From: Akkermansiaceae bacterium
GTDB taxonomy: Bacteria; Verrucomicrobiota; Verrucomicrobiia; Verrucomicrobiales; Akkermansiaceae
Length of the DNA: 43,263 bases
Assembly (NCBI GenBank): GCA_029866215.1
Contig: JARWZU010000004.1
Coordinates: 1-43,263, forward strand
Reading direction: 5' to 3'
Positions 16,421-23,759 of this stretch are shown piece by piece (positions within the stretch are counted from its first letter, which is position 1; each line of letters opens with the position of its first letter). The position numbers and the translations under genes were made by a program. The notes below the pieces were generated by a model. The model had not been told where the DNA came from, did no database searches, and saw only the letters and a program-made list of their open reading frames with translations.

Positions 16421-17328
16421 ACCGCCGCACTATTCTCGACTTTTTTGACCGAAGCTTCTTTTCCGACGTCACGCGGGAAATGGTGGAGAGAATCATTCTC
16501 AGCCTGGCTCTAGTCGGGTTTCTGGTTCATCTGTTGTTGGTTTGGATGGCCGATCTTGGATTCATCGCCATCGGGGAGCATGCGGAGCTTTTGCGGAATC
16601 CGATTGCGGCGGCCTACACCCCTTTTTCCTTCATCCTCATTTATGAGGTTTATCTGTTGGTCTATTATCTGCCGCGTTCCATCACGACCTACATCCGTAA
16701 ACAGTACGAGATTATCTCTCTCATCATCATCCGCCGTTCGTTTAAGGATCTGGCCAGTCTAGAAATCTCCGCAAATTGGTTTGATATCAAGGGTGACCTG
16801 ACCTTCACCTATGACATTATCACCTCGCTCGTACTTTTCTATCTTCTCTATCTCTTTACCGTGGAAGCTAGAAAAACCAACATGCTCAAAACCGCCGAAG
16901 GGGACTTGGGGGCCAACCTCCTCAAGTTCATCCGCTTTAAAAAATGGATCGCTGTTTGTTTGATTCCTCTCCTGTTTGTCGTGGCCGTTTACACCCTCAC
17001 CGTCTGGACCTTGGGCACCTTGAATCCTGCAGCAAAAATCGCCACCTCATTTAGCAACATCAACAGCGTCTTTTTCGACCAGTTTTTCGGCATCCTCATC
17101 ATTGTCGACGTCATCCTTCTACTGTCCTCATTTTTCCTGACACGGGAATTCCACAAAGTCATCCGCAATTCCGGCTTTATCATTTCTACGATCCTAATCC
17201 GCTTATCTTTTTCCGCTGAGGGATTGACGAGCACGGTGCTGATCGTCACTTCCGTCTTCTTCGGGTTGTTGATCCTCTACATTCACAATCTCTATGAGGG
17301 CAAGCCCGAAGCGTTGGAACCGCGTTAG
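16417..17328 (+). CDS. Polytopic membrane protein of unknown function
   Basis: A 303-residue integral membrane protein with about six to eight hydrophobic segments, roughly at 25-45, 70-88, 98-110, 128-148, 177-198, 222-240 and 270-290. Between segments are basic stretches such as PRSITTYIRKQYE and IIRRSFKDL. No signature of a transporter or channel family is recognised; a voltage-sensor-like arrangement was considered but not supported. The coding strand is rich in C-ending codons (ATC, CTC, TTC, ACC) and poor in G, opposite to the G-rich coding strands of neighbouring genes. Lying just after a tRNA gene, it may have been acquired by transfer. Its start overlaps the preceding small frame. 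Confidence 0.85.
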   Translation: MNRRTILDFFDRSFFSDVTREMVERIILSLALVGFLVHLLLVWMADLGFIAIGEHAELLRNPIAAAYTPFSFILIYEVYLLVYYLPRSITTYIRKQYEIISLIIIRRSFKDLASLEISANWFDIKGDLTFTYDIITSLVLFYLLYLFTVEARKTNMLKTAEGDLGANLLKFIRFKKWIAVCLIPLLFVVAVYTLTVWTLGTLNPAAKIATSFSNINSVFFDQFFGILIIVDVILLLSSFFLTREFHKVIRNSGFIISTILIRLSFSAEGLTSTVLIVTSVFFGLLILYIHNLYEGKPEALEPR

Positions 17329-17458
17329 TCTGAGGCCTGAGCCCAGAAAGGTGTTAACTGGTTATTGAAGAATCGTGGCGAAGAACTTGTAGAGGTTTGT
17401 CAGTTGTCTGAAATCGACTCACTGTTCAAACTAATAGGTTAGTGACGGGGTTGAATGG

Positions 17459-17540
17459 GGAGGAGGAAATTGCATCCCCTTTCTTTGGTGTGAGGTGAGC
17501 CGAATCTTGGCTAATGAAAGGGGATGCAATCCCCTTCTCC
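17459..17540. repeat. Long imperfect inverted repeat (25-bp arms, 32-bp loop)
   Basis: The left arm at 17459-17483 pairs with the right arm at 17516-17540. The inner 15 bases (ATTGCATCCCCTTTC at 17469-17483 with GAAAGGGGATGCAAT at 17516-17530) are perfectly complementary. The outer ten positions have two mismatches and one G-T pair. The right arm also contains its own palindrome, AAGGGGAT-GCA-ATCCCCTT at 17518-17536, which looks like the motif of the array that starts 150 bp downstream. The structure could be a remnant of a small non-autonomous element or a folded RNA element. There is no run of T to suggest a terminator. Confidence 0.8.
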
Positions 17541-17691
17541 CTAGCTCAGGCAGTGGGCTTGGCGTTTCATTTTCGGTTTATTTGGTGGTTTAGGGGCGAT
17601 CGGAGGTCAGAAATTGACAAAAAGGCGGGTAAGATGACTCCATGCGTGGCAAGGGGAGGTTTTGGTGACGCGCGGGGCGTTTTTTCTGTGC

Positions 17692-17964
17692 CAGGGGGAA
17701 GATCCCGCGTCGTAGGGGGAGAGAAATCTGCGGCGCGGGATAAATCCCCTGCCTCAGGGGGAATTCCCCTTGCGGCAGAAAAACCATCCCCAGAGGCAAG
17801 GGATCTTCCCCCTAAGCCAAGGGATTTTCCCCCTGGGGTAAGGGATTTTCCCCCTGGCGTGAGGGATTTTCCCCCTGGCGTAAGGGATTTTCCCCCTGGC
17901 GCAAGGGATTTTCCCCCTGAGGCAGGGGAATGATCCCCTAGCGTTGGGGATTGCTTCACTTGGT
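17692..17964. repeat. 21-bp tandem repeat array, 12-13 units
   Basis: Units of exactly 21 bp start at 17692 and every 21 bp after. Units 7-11 (17818-17922) are nearly identical and share AGGGATTTTCCCCCTG, while the outer units are diverged. Most units keep a G-run, an A/T centre and a C-run, so each is an inverted repeat (for example AGGGGA-ATGA-TCCCCT in unit 12). The centre-conserved, edge-diverged pattern is what unequal exchange in a tandem array gives. The array is open in one plus frame (heptapeptide RDFPPGV) and two minus frames (GGKSLTP and ARGKIPY). It lies about 100 bp beyond the pgi stop codon. Confidence 0.95.
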
Positions 17965-18064
17965 GTGGAAAATGGGATTGAGAAGCAGCCCGTCGAACTC
18001 AGGTTCCGGCGGAAGCGCGTTGAAACCCCCTTCGGATACAAGCGGCCAGCGCTATCGGTGGTGC

Positions 18065-19618
18065 CTATACGTTGAAGCGATCATCTGCAGGCGTCATGCC
18101 GATGGTGGCCTGTGCCTCGCCATTCGCCGCGAGGTGATTGAGGCAGTGATAGACGTCCTCGGGATCGGCCTGAATGGCAGTCGCGACTTCTGGTGCGGTT
18201 TGGGCCTCGCTGCTGAGTTGCTTTCGAACTTGGCTAAGTGTGGTGAGAAATGTGCCAGCTGCTTTTTTACCTGCTTCAACGCCGGGCTGGTGGTATGCAT
18301 TGATGTTCACCAGTGACGCGTAGAATGAAACGGCGCGCTCGAAGAGGGCGATGAGTAGGCCGAGGTGGAAGGGAGTAACCTCGGGGATCGAGATGGTGAG
18401 CGACTTGCGTCCAGACTCGTGGAGCGCCTTGCGAGTTCCTCGTAAGAAGCCTTGGAGGTAGTCCGCAGTGGTGGTGCTTGGTTCTACCTCGATGCTGTGT
18501 CCAGCACGCCCTTTGCGGACTTCAAGGAACGAAACGAAGAAATTGTCCACGCCGTCTCGTAGCTGTTGGACGTAGGCGTGCTGGTCGGTGGATCCTTTAT
18601 TGCCATAAACGGCGAGTCCTTGGTGGACGACGTTGTCGTCGAGATCGCGCGCTTTGCCGAGCGACTCCATCACGAGCTGCTGGAGGTATTTCGAGAATAG
18701 CACGAGAGAGTCCTTGTAGGGGAGAACGACCATGTCCTTTTCGCCCTTGCCGTTGGAGGCGCTGTACCAAGCGATGGCGAGCTGCATGGCAGCGTTGTGA
18801 GAGGCATCGTTTTTCCGGGTTTCAGCATCCATGGCAGCCGCTCCGGCGAGCAGGGAGTCGATGTCGAGGCCTTGCAGTGCGGCTGGGACGAGGCCAACGG
18901 TCGAGAGGACCGACGTCCGGCCACCGATCCAGTCTTCCATGGGGAATCGTGCGATGAACTGGTGCTGCACGGCGTAGAGGTCCAGCTTGGACCCGGCGCC
19001 AGTGACGGCGGCGCAGTGGCGCCCGAAGTCGAGGCCTGCAGATTCATAGGCAGCCTTGGCTTCTAGCATTCCATTCCGCGTCTCTGCGGTGCCGCCTGAT
19101 TTTGAGATGACGAGGGTGAGGGTTTTTGCGAGTCCGACGGTGGCAAGCTTGGCGATGACTGCATCCATGCCAGCTGGGTCAGTGTTGTCAAAAAAGTAGA
19201 GTGGCAGGCTTGCGTTTTGGCCGATGGCTTCCGAGACCAGTTGTGGACCGAGCGCTGAGCCGCCGATGCCAATGAGGAGTACTTGTTTGAAATGGCCGCC
19301 AGTGGGTGGGGAGATTTCCCCGGTGTGAATTTTTTTTGCAAACTGCTTCAGGTCGGCGAGAGGCTCGGTGATCGCGCGTTTCAGAGCCTCGGTGGGTGCG
19401 AGGTTTGGGTTGCGCAGCCAATAGTGTCCGACCATGCGTCCTTCGTCGGGATTGGCAATGGCTCCCGCTTCCAGTGCCTCCATGTCGGAAAACGCTTTGG
19501 TAATCCTGGGTTGTAAGGTGGCGATTTGTCCGGCTTCGATACCCATGAGCGAAAGGTCGAGTGAGAAACCGTGTTGAGGGTAGCGAAGAAGGTGTTGTTG
19601 ATAGGATTGCCAAGACAT
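18065..19618 (-). CDS. pgi: Glucose-6-phosphate isomerase
   Basis: Interconverts glucose 6-phosphate and fructose 6-phosphate in glycolysis and gluconeogenesis. The 517-residue protein has the first SIS sugar-phosphate site IGIGGSALGP (116-125), SKSGGTAET at 172-180, the signature EDWIGGRTSVLSTVG around 228-242, GNKGSTDQHAYVQQLRDG with the catalytic His, and the C-terminal NAYHQPGVEAGKK with the catalytic Lys. The start ATG at 19618 gives the full N-terminus. It is separated by 107 bp from apt on the same strand. The 21-bp repeat array lies directly downstream. Confidence 0.96.
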   Translation of the reverse strand: MSWQSYQQHLLRYPQHGFSLDLSLMGIEAGQIATLQPRITKAFSDMEALEAGAIANPDEGRMVGHYWLRNPNLAPTEALKRAITEPLADLKQFAKKIHTGEISPPTGGHFKQVLLIGIGGSALGPQLVSEAIGQNASLPLYFFDNTDPAGMDAVIAKLATVGLAKTLTLVISKSGGTAETRNGMLEAKAAYESAGLDFGRHCAAVTGAGSKLDLYAVQHQFIARFPMEDWIGGRTSVLSTVGLVPAALQGLDIDSLLAGAAAMDAETRKNDASHNAAMQLAIAWYSASNGKGEKDMVVLPYKDSLVLFSKYLQQLVMESLGKARDLDDNVVHQGLAVYGNKGSTDQHAYVQQLRDGVDNFFVSFLEVRKGRAGHSIEVEPSTTTADYLQGFLRGTRKALHESGRKSLTISIPEVTPFHLGLLIALFERAVSFYASLVNINAYHQPGVEAGKKAAGTFLTTLSQVRKQLSSEAQTAPEVATAIQADPEDVYHCLNHLAANGEAQATIGMTPADDRFNV

Positions 19619-19725
19619 GATGAGTGGGTGGTGAGGGTTGATGCGTTAAATGCTGGATGGTGATTGGTGAGGGGAGAATTGGACTGCTAGAGTTTGTGAT
19701 GGATTCGTAATCTGAGTGATCGGAT

Positions 19726-20244
19726 CTAATACGATAAAATGGTGTGTACGGGATGAGGCTTTAGCTTTGCGCGGCCTTCAAGAAATGCGAGTTCGATCAA
19801 GACGGAGATTCCCACGACGTTGGCGCCTAGTTCATCGAGAAGTTTAAGGGCCGCGGCGGCGGTGCCACCAGTCGCTAGGAGGTCATCGACTAACAAAATG
19901 GATTCGCCGGGTCGGATGGCATCCTCGTGGAGTTCCACGATGGATTCGCCATACTCAAGCGAGTAAGCGGTTTGGCGGGTTTTCCATGGAAGTTTGCCTT
20001 TTTTCCGAATGGGAATAAAGCCGGCGCCGAGACGATCCGCCACGGCTGCGGCGAAGATGAAGCCACGAGCATCGATTCCGACGACTTTGTCGATGACGTG
20101 TCCACCTGCAGTTTCGCAGAGGAGGGAGATCGATTGGTGGAACAACTTTGCATCTGCGAGAATGGGCGTGATGTCCTTAAAGATGATTCCCGGTTTGGGG
20201 AAATCAACGACGTCGCGGATGGCAGAGCGTAAAGCTTCGGGCAT
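19726..20244 (-). CDS. apt: Adenine phosphoribosyltransferase
   Basis: Salvages adenine to AMP with PRPP. The 172-residue length is normal for Apt. The sequence shows the family opening IRDVVDFPKPGIIFKDITPIL, the GIDARGFIF loop near 57-64 and the PRPP-binding motif LLVDDLLATGGTAAA near 117-131. It follows nadA by 156 bp on the same strand. No regulatory element such as a purine riboswitch is seen in that gap. Confidence 0.96.
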   Translation of the reverse strand: MPEALRSAIRDVVDFPKPGIIFKDITPILADAKLFHQSISLLCETAGGHVIDKVVGIDARGFIFAAAVADRLGAGFIPIRKKGKLPWKTRQTAYSLEYGESIVELHEDAIRPGESILLVDDLLATGGTAAAALKLLDELGANVVGISVLIELAFLEGRAKLKPHPVHTILSY

Positions 20245-20400
20245 GATTAATTGATCGTACCAGCAGCTTGGGGAAATGGGAATCTCAAATCTGTATGGAG
20301 ATCGGCAGCCTCTGTGATGCGAGTTAAATTGGGCCTTTGCTTAAAATTCGCAGGATGGCGACTTCTTGGAAAGTTGGTAGATTCGCAGGGAGTGTGAGCA

Positions 20401-21336
20401 CTACTTTGATTGCTCTAACATCCGAAGGAGGGGTGCCTCTGCGCGGGCGCGGATGGATTCCTCCATCTCCACGCGAGGTTGCAGGATGTCTAGGCAATCG
20501 CGCAGTTTTTGGAGGGTATTCATTTTCATGTAGCGGCAGTCCGCGCATGCGCAGCGGTCGGTAGGACCCGCGATGAGATTTTTGTCGGGGCACTCCTTAC
20601 GCAGGCGGTGCAGCATGCCGCTCTCGGTGACGACGATGATGTCCTTGACCGGAGCGTTCTTGCAGTAAGTGACCATTTTTTCCGTCGAGCAAACTTCATC
20701 GGCGAGCAGGCGGACGGCTTGAGTGCACTCGGGGTGTGCGACCACGAGCGCGGTTGGGTATTCCGATTTGATTCGATTGATTGAGTCACGGGTAAACTCC
20801 ACGTGCACGTAGCAGTTGCCCTTCCATAAGTCCATTTTACGGCCCGTTTGTTCCATCACCCAAGCGCCGAGGTTTTCATCGGGCACGAAAAGAATCGGGC
20901 GATCTTTGGGTGCGAGGTTGACGATTTTCACCGCGTTTCCAGAGGTGCAAATCACGTCGCAGAGTGCCTTCACTGCGCCAGAGCAATTGATGTATGCGAT
21001 GACGTAGTAGTTCTTTTCAGCATTGGCATCGAGGAATGCCTTGAGTTGCTCGGCGGGGCATGATTGCTCGAGCGAGCAGCCTGCATCGGCGTCGGGAAGG
21101 ACTACGATTTTACTCGGGTTCACAATTTTGGCAGTTTCTGCCATGAAATGGACGCCGCAGAACACGATCACATCCGCATCGGTGGCCTTGGCGTGGTAGG
21201 CCAGTCCGAGTGAGTCTCCGACATAATCGGCTACGTCTTGAATGTCGCCCGTTTGGTAGTTGTGGGCAAGAATGACAGCGTTTCTGGCTTTCTTGAGAGC
21301 GAGGATGTCCTCCTTGAGGTCGAGGGTGGCAGGCAT
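20401..21336 (-). CDS. nadA: Quinolinate synthase NadA
   Basis: Condenses iminoaspartate with dihydroxyacetone phosphate to quinolinate, the precursor of NAD, using an oxygen-sensitive [4Fe-4S] cluster. The 311-residue protein has the expected three cluster cysteines: Cys87 in DADAGCSLE, Cys175 in WKGNCYVHVEF and Cys262 in DRCACADCRYMKMN. The spacings of 88 and 87 residues fit the family. The start region ILAHNYQ and HFMAETAKI are also diagnostic. nadB and nadC are not in the window, so iminoaspartate would be made by a gene elsewhere. It starts 50 bp after the zinc-ribbon bactofilin gene on the same strand. Confidence 0.97.
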   Translation of the reverse strand: MPATLDLKEDILALKKARNAVILAHNYQTGDIQDVADYVGDSLGLAYHAKATDADVIVFCGVHFMAETAKIVNPSKIVVLPDADAGCSLEQSCPAEQLKAFLDANAEKNYYVIAYINCSGAVKALCDVICTSGNAVKIVNLAPKDRPILFVPDENLGAWVMEQTGRKMDLWKGNCYVHVEFTRDSINRIKSEYPTALVVAHPECTQAVRLLADEVCSTEKMVTYCKNAPVKDIIVVTESGMLHRLRKECPDKNLIAGPTDRCACADCRYMKMNTLQKLRDCLDILQPRVEMEESIRARAEAPLLRMLEQSK

Positions 21337-21386
21337 GTGTCGGGTAGGTTTGGGTGAGCTGCTTAAATGATATGAGTCTGTGGGGA

Positions 21387-22217
21387 TTACTCGGATGGAT
21401 TGATCATTTCGATGGAGCCGGTGTGTTTAGCACCGGATTTTACGATGAGGGAAGAAGTGCGAACGAGTCCTTGGAGGTGGGCTCTTTTTTCGAGGGTTAC
21501 GGTTCCCGTGCAAGAGATCTGGCCGCGGACGTTGCCGTCGATCGAGGCAGAATTTGCGATCACTGGATGGAGGAACTCGACGCGGGATTTTTTTTCGACG
21601 CGGAGGGTTTGGCAGCGGATGTCACCGATGATTTTCCCATTGCTGCGGATGATGAGGTCGCCGGAGCATTCTGCGGTGCCTGAAAAGGTGCCGAAGATGG
21701 TGAGATGGTGGCAGCGCAGGGTGGCACCGGAGACCGCTCCTGATTTTTGGATGACGATGTTGCCGCAGGTTTCGACGAAGCGGTTCCAGCGCTCGTGGAT
21801 TTCGTAGTTCAGAAGGCTAACATAACCGCTGCATTTTGGGCATTGGGTCGATTGCGCGTCGCCTGAGGTTTCAAACGAATGGGCGCAGTTGAAGCAAGAG
21901 ATCGTCCTGTGTGGCTTCGTTGGGTTGAGAATCCGCATCAGCAATGACCGCGGTGCTGGAGGGCTGGGTCCTCTGCGCAGCGTGAGCTTGGGGCTCGTCA
22001 ATGGTGGGAGGACCGAGCTTTCCGAGTCCGAATCTAGTCCAGGGCTTGCGAAGCGTGCCGTTTGGATGGTTCGTGGGACGCCTTTGCCATCACGGACTTG
22101 GAAGTGAGCTCGACACGCGCGGCAATGGGTCGAAATGACCAATGCCGGTTCGATTTGAACGTTCCCGCACTCGGGACAAGCCAGCTCAATGCGCTGGCGA
22201 GTTGACTCATCGGCCAT
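21387..22217 (-). CDS. Bactofilin-like protein with two zinc ribbons
   Basis: The 276-residue protein joins two four-cysteine zinc ribbons to a polymer-forming domain. Ribbon 1 uses CPEC (14, 17) and CRAC (32, 35). After a proline/serine linker, ribbon 2 uses CFNC (108, 111) and CPKC (126, 129). From about 145 to 270 there is a right-handed beta-helix-like repeat pattern of bactofilins (GNIVIQKSGAVSGATLRC, GDLIIRSNGKIIGDIRC, ASIDGNVRGQISCTGTVTL). It is 41 bp after a plain bactofilin gene, so the two probably form a mixed filament. The zinc ribbons may bind a partner or nucleic acid; that is inference. Confidence 0.85.
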   Translation of the reverse strand: MADESTRQRIELACPECGNVQIEPALVISTHCRACRAHFQVRDGKGVPRTIQTARFASPGLDSDSESSVLPPLTSPKLTLRRGPSPPAPRSLLMRILNPTKPHRTISCFNCAHSFETSGDAQSTQCPKCSGYVSLLNYEIHERWNRFVETCGNIVIQKSGAVSGATLRCHHLTIFGTFSGTAECSGDLIIRSNGKIIGDIRCQTLRVEKKSRVEFLHPVIANSASIDGNVRGQISCTGTVTLEKRAHLQGLVRTSSLIVKSGAKHTGSIEMINPSE

Positions 22218-22258
22218 GGTGGTGCTGATGAGGTTTTGGTGCCTGCTGCCTTAACAAA

Positions 22259-22822
22259 TTAGGAAATGGTACCACTGAGAGTCCCTTGTTTCGGGGCTTC
22301 GGATGCCGATTTTGTGGGCTGTGTGGTCGGCGCAGGCGCTGCAGTGGGCTGCACCGTTGAAACAGGTGTTCCAACGGTCGATTTACCGACAAAAATGGCA
22401 CCGGCGTCAATGGCCAGAGTCTTGGCCTTGATGTCGCCGACGACTTCGGCGCTGGATTTCAGTTCGATGCGGTCGGTTGCGGTCAGGTTGCCCTGCACTT
22501 TTCCATAAACGATGATCGATGCGGTTCTAATTTCTGCTTTGATTCGAGCGTTTTCGCCGACGGTAAGGTTGCCGTCCGAGGTGATTTCCCCGTCGATTTT
22601 GCCATCGACGACGAGGTCGTTGCTAAACTTCACGGTGCCTTTGATCTCGACGTCCGATGAGAGGATGTTGCGGTTTGCGGAGGGTGCTGGGCGTGCAGGT
22701 GGAGAGACTTGGCCCGAGCCGTATGCAGGTGCAGGAGTTGTCTCTGCGCGGCGGGTGTCAGGAAGTGGAGGAGCGGATCGCTGGGACTCGCTGTTGTCTT
22801 GGCCGATTACTTTTTTAAACAC
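22259..22822 (-). CDS. Bactofilin (polymer-forming cytoskeletal protein)
   Basis: A 187-residue bactofilin, a cytoskeletal protein that polymerises without nucleotide. The central beta-helix domain spans about residues 52-150, with the typical strand repeats DVEIKGTVKFSNDLVVDGKIDGEI, GNLTVGENARIKAEI and ATDRIELKSSAEVVGDIKA. The N- and C-terminal tails are rich in Pro, Ala, Ser and Thr, as expected for the unstructured tails of the family. It lies between the TPR membrane protein (49 bp upstream) and the zinc-ribbon bactofilin (41 bp downstream), suggesting one operon. Confidence 0.95.
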   Translation of the reverse strand: MFKKVIGQDNSESQRSAPPLPDTRRAETTPAPAYGSGQVSPPARPAPSANRNILSSDVEIKGTVKFSNDLVVDGKIDGEITSDGNLTVGENARIKAEIRTASIIVYGKVQGNLTATDRIELKSSAEVVGDIKAKTLAIDAGAIFVGKSTVGTPVSTVQPTAAPAPTTQPTKSASEAPKQGTLSGTIS

Positions 22823-22871
22823 GACTTGGAAGAATGGTTGTGGGTTTTAAAATGTCAAATTGATTTAAGGA

Positions 22872-23645
22872 TCACTTCGCTGGAGCGGTTTTTGCTGGGG
22901 GCTGGAGAGGGTTTGAAGCGGGGCTCGTGGGTGTGAGAGTGCTGGAAGGAGTGTCGGCGGGAGGGGTTGGAGACTTTGGCGGCGCCGGTGGAGGCTCGAT
23001 TTCGGTGGGGGCCTTGGTCCTGAGCGTGGCGGCCCGGCGATTGGCGGTTTCTGCGAAGCTGCTGTCGGCAAAGTTGGTTTTCACTTTGTTGTAGGATGCC
23101 TCTGCCTTTGCGAGGTCACCGGCATTTTTTGCGATGTCGCCGAGGGAAATGAGGGCAAATGGTGCGATGAATGCGGCTTCAGAATCTGACGCGAGTGCCT
23201 CGAAGATTTTTACGGCATCGCCAGTTTTCCCTTGGGCCATCAATTTCGAGCCTAAGCTGGCTTTTGCGGTCAAAATCGCGGGGTGCGTGGGGGATTCCTT
23301 GATGAATTTCTCAAGGGTTGCGATGGCTTCGTCACGTTTCGCAGCGGCCCACTGGCTGTCGGCGAGAAGAACCATTGCGCTACCGGCGGCAAGGGTGTTC
23401 GGGTGGTCTGTGACAACCGATTGCAGGGAGGCGAGATTCTCGGCTTTCGTGAGTGAGGCACCAGCAGTTTGTTGACGGCTGGTTTCCACACCGCGGTAGA
23501 CGACAGTGGCGACTCCTGCGACTGCCAGAGCGATCGCGAAAATCACGATATTTTTCTGATTTCGGTCGAGAAATGCCTCAAACGCATTGGGCCCCTGGGA
23601 AATTTCTGCGAGCGGGACGGACGATTCTTGAAGGTCTGCGGACAT
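22872..23645 (-). CDS. Membrane-anchored TPR protein, YfgM-like
   Basis: A 257-residue protein with a cytosolic N-tail of about 30 residues, one membrane segment near 33-50 (IVIFAIALAVAGVATVVY) and an extracytoplasmic TPR-like helical region (about 55-205). A Pro/Thr-rich tail ends the protein. This arrangement matches YfgM-like proteins, which act near the Sec translocon in E. coli, but the match is by layout rather than by a diagnostic motif. It precedes the two bactofilin genes and so may anchor or scaffold them. Start ATG 23645 gives the expected N-in topology. Confidence 0.85.
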   Translation of the reverse strand: MSADLQESSVPLAEISQGPNAFEAFLDRNQKNIVIFAIALAVAGVATVVYRGVETSRQQTAGASLTKAENLASLQSVVTDHPNTLAAGSAMVLLADSQWAAAKRDEAIATLEKFIKESPTHPAILTAKASLGSKLMAQGKTGDAVKIFEALASDSEAAFIAPFALISLGDIAKNAGDLAKAEASYNKVKTNFADSSFAETANRRAATLRTKAPTEIEPPPAPPKSPTPPADTPSSTLTPTSPASNPLQPPAKTAPAK

Positions 23646-23759
23646 GGTGTGTAAGTTTGAGAAGCGGGAAGGCCAGTCAAAGCGGGCTCTGCATCGAAAT
23701 CAATGCAGAAGTCGGGGATTGGTGAGATTTTGGTCGGATGGGTGAAGGGTCGGGTCGGC

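Larger units (their letters stand above)
17329..18064. other. 736-bp gene-poor region with hairpin and repeat array
   Basis: No convincing gene is seen between the membrane protein gene and pgi. The first 130 bp (17329-17458) show nothing recognisable. A long imperfect hairpin follows at 17459-17540, then about 150 bp of unassigned sequence, then the 21-bp repeat array from 17692, then about 100 bp before the pgi stop codon. Several frames cross the array on both strands, but all are explained by its three-divisible period. Confidence 0.8.

Noticed and set aside
17514-17933. Plus-strand frame (139 codons) with RDFPPGV heptad repeats; also minus frames 17567-17959 and 17754-18041
   Set aside because: The repeat period is 21, so frames without a stop in one unit are open in all. 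Three competing frames, rare start codons on the minus strand and a hairpin over the plus start argue against coding, though a short repeat protein cannot be excluded.
17692-17964. CRISPR array
   Set aside because: Units are directly adjacent without unique spacers; no cas genes are present. The same holds for the array at 7-174.
16141-18064. Integrated element with attachment-site duplication at tRNA-Leu
   Set aside because: No repeat of the tRNA 3' end and no integrase gene could be found before pgi.
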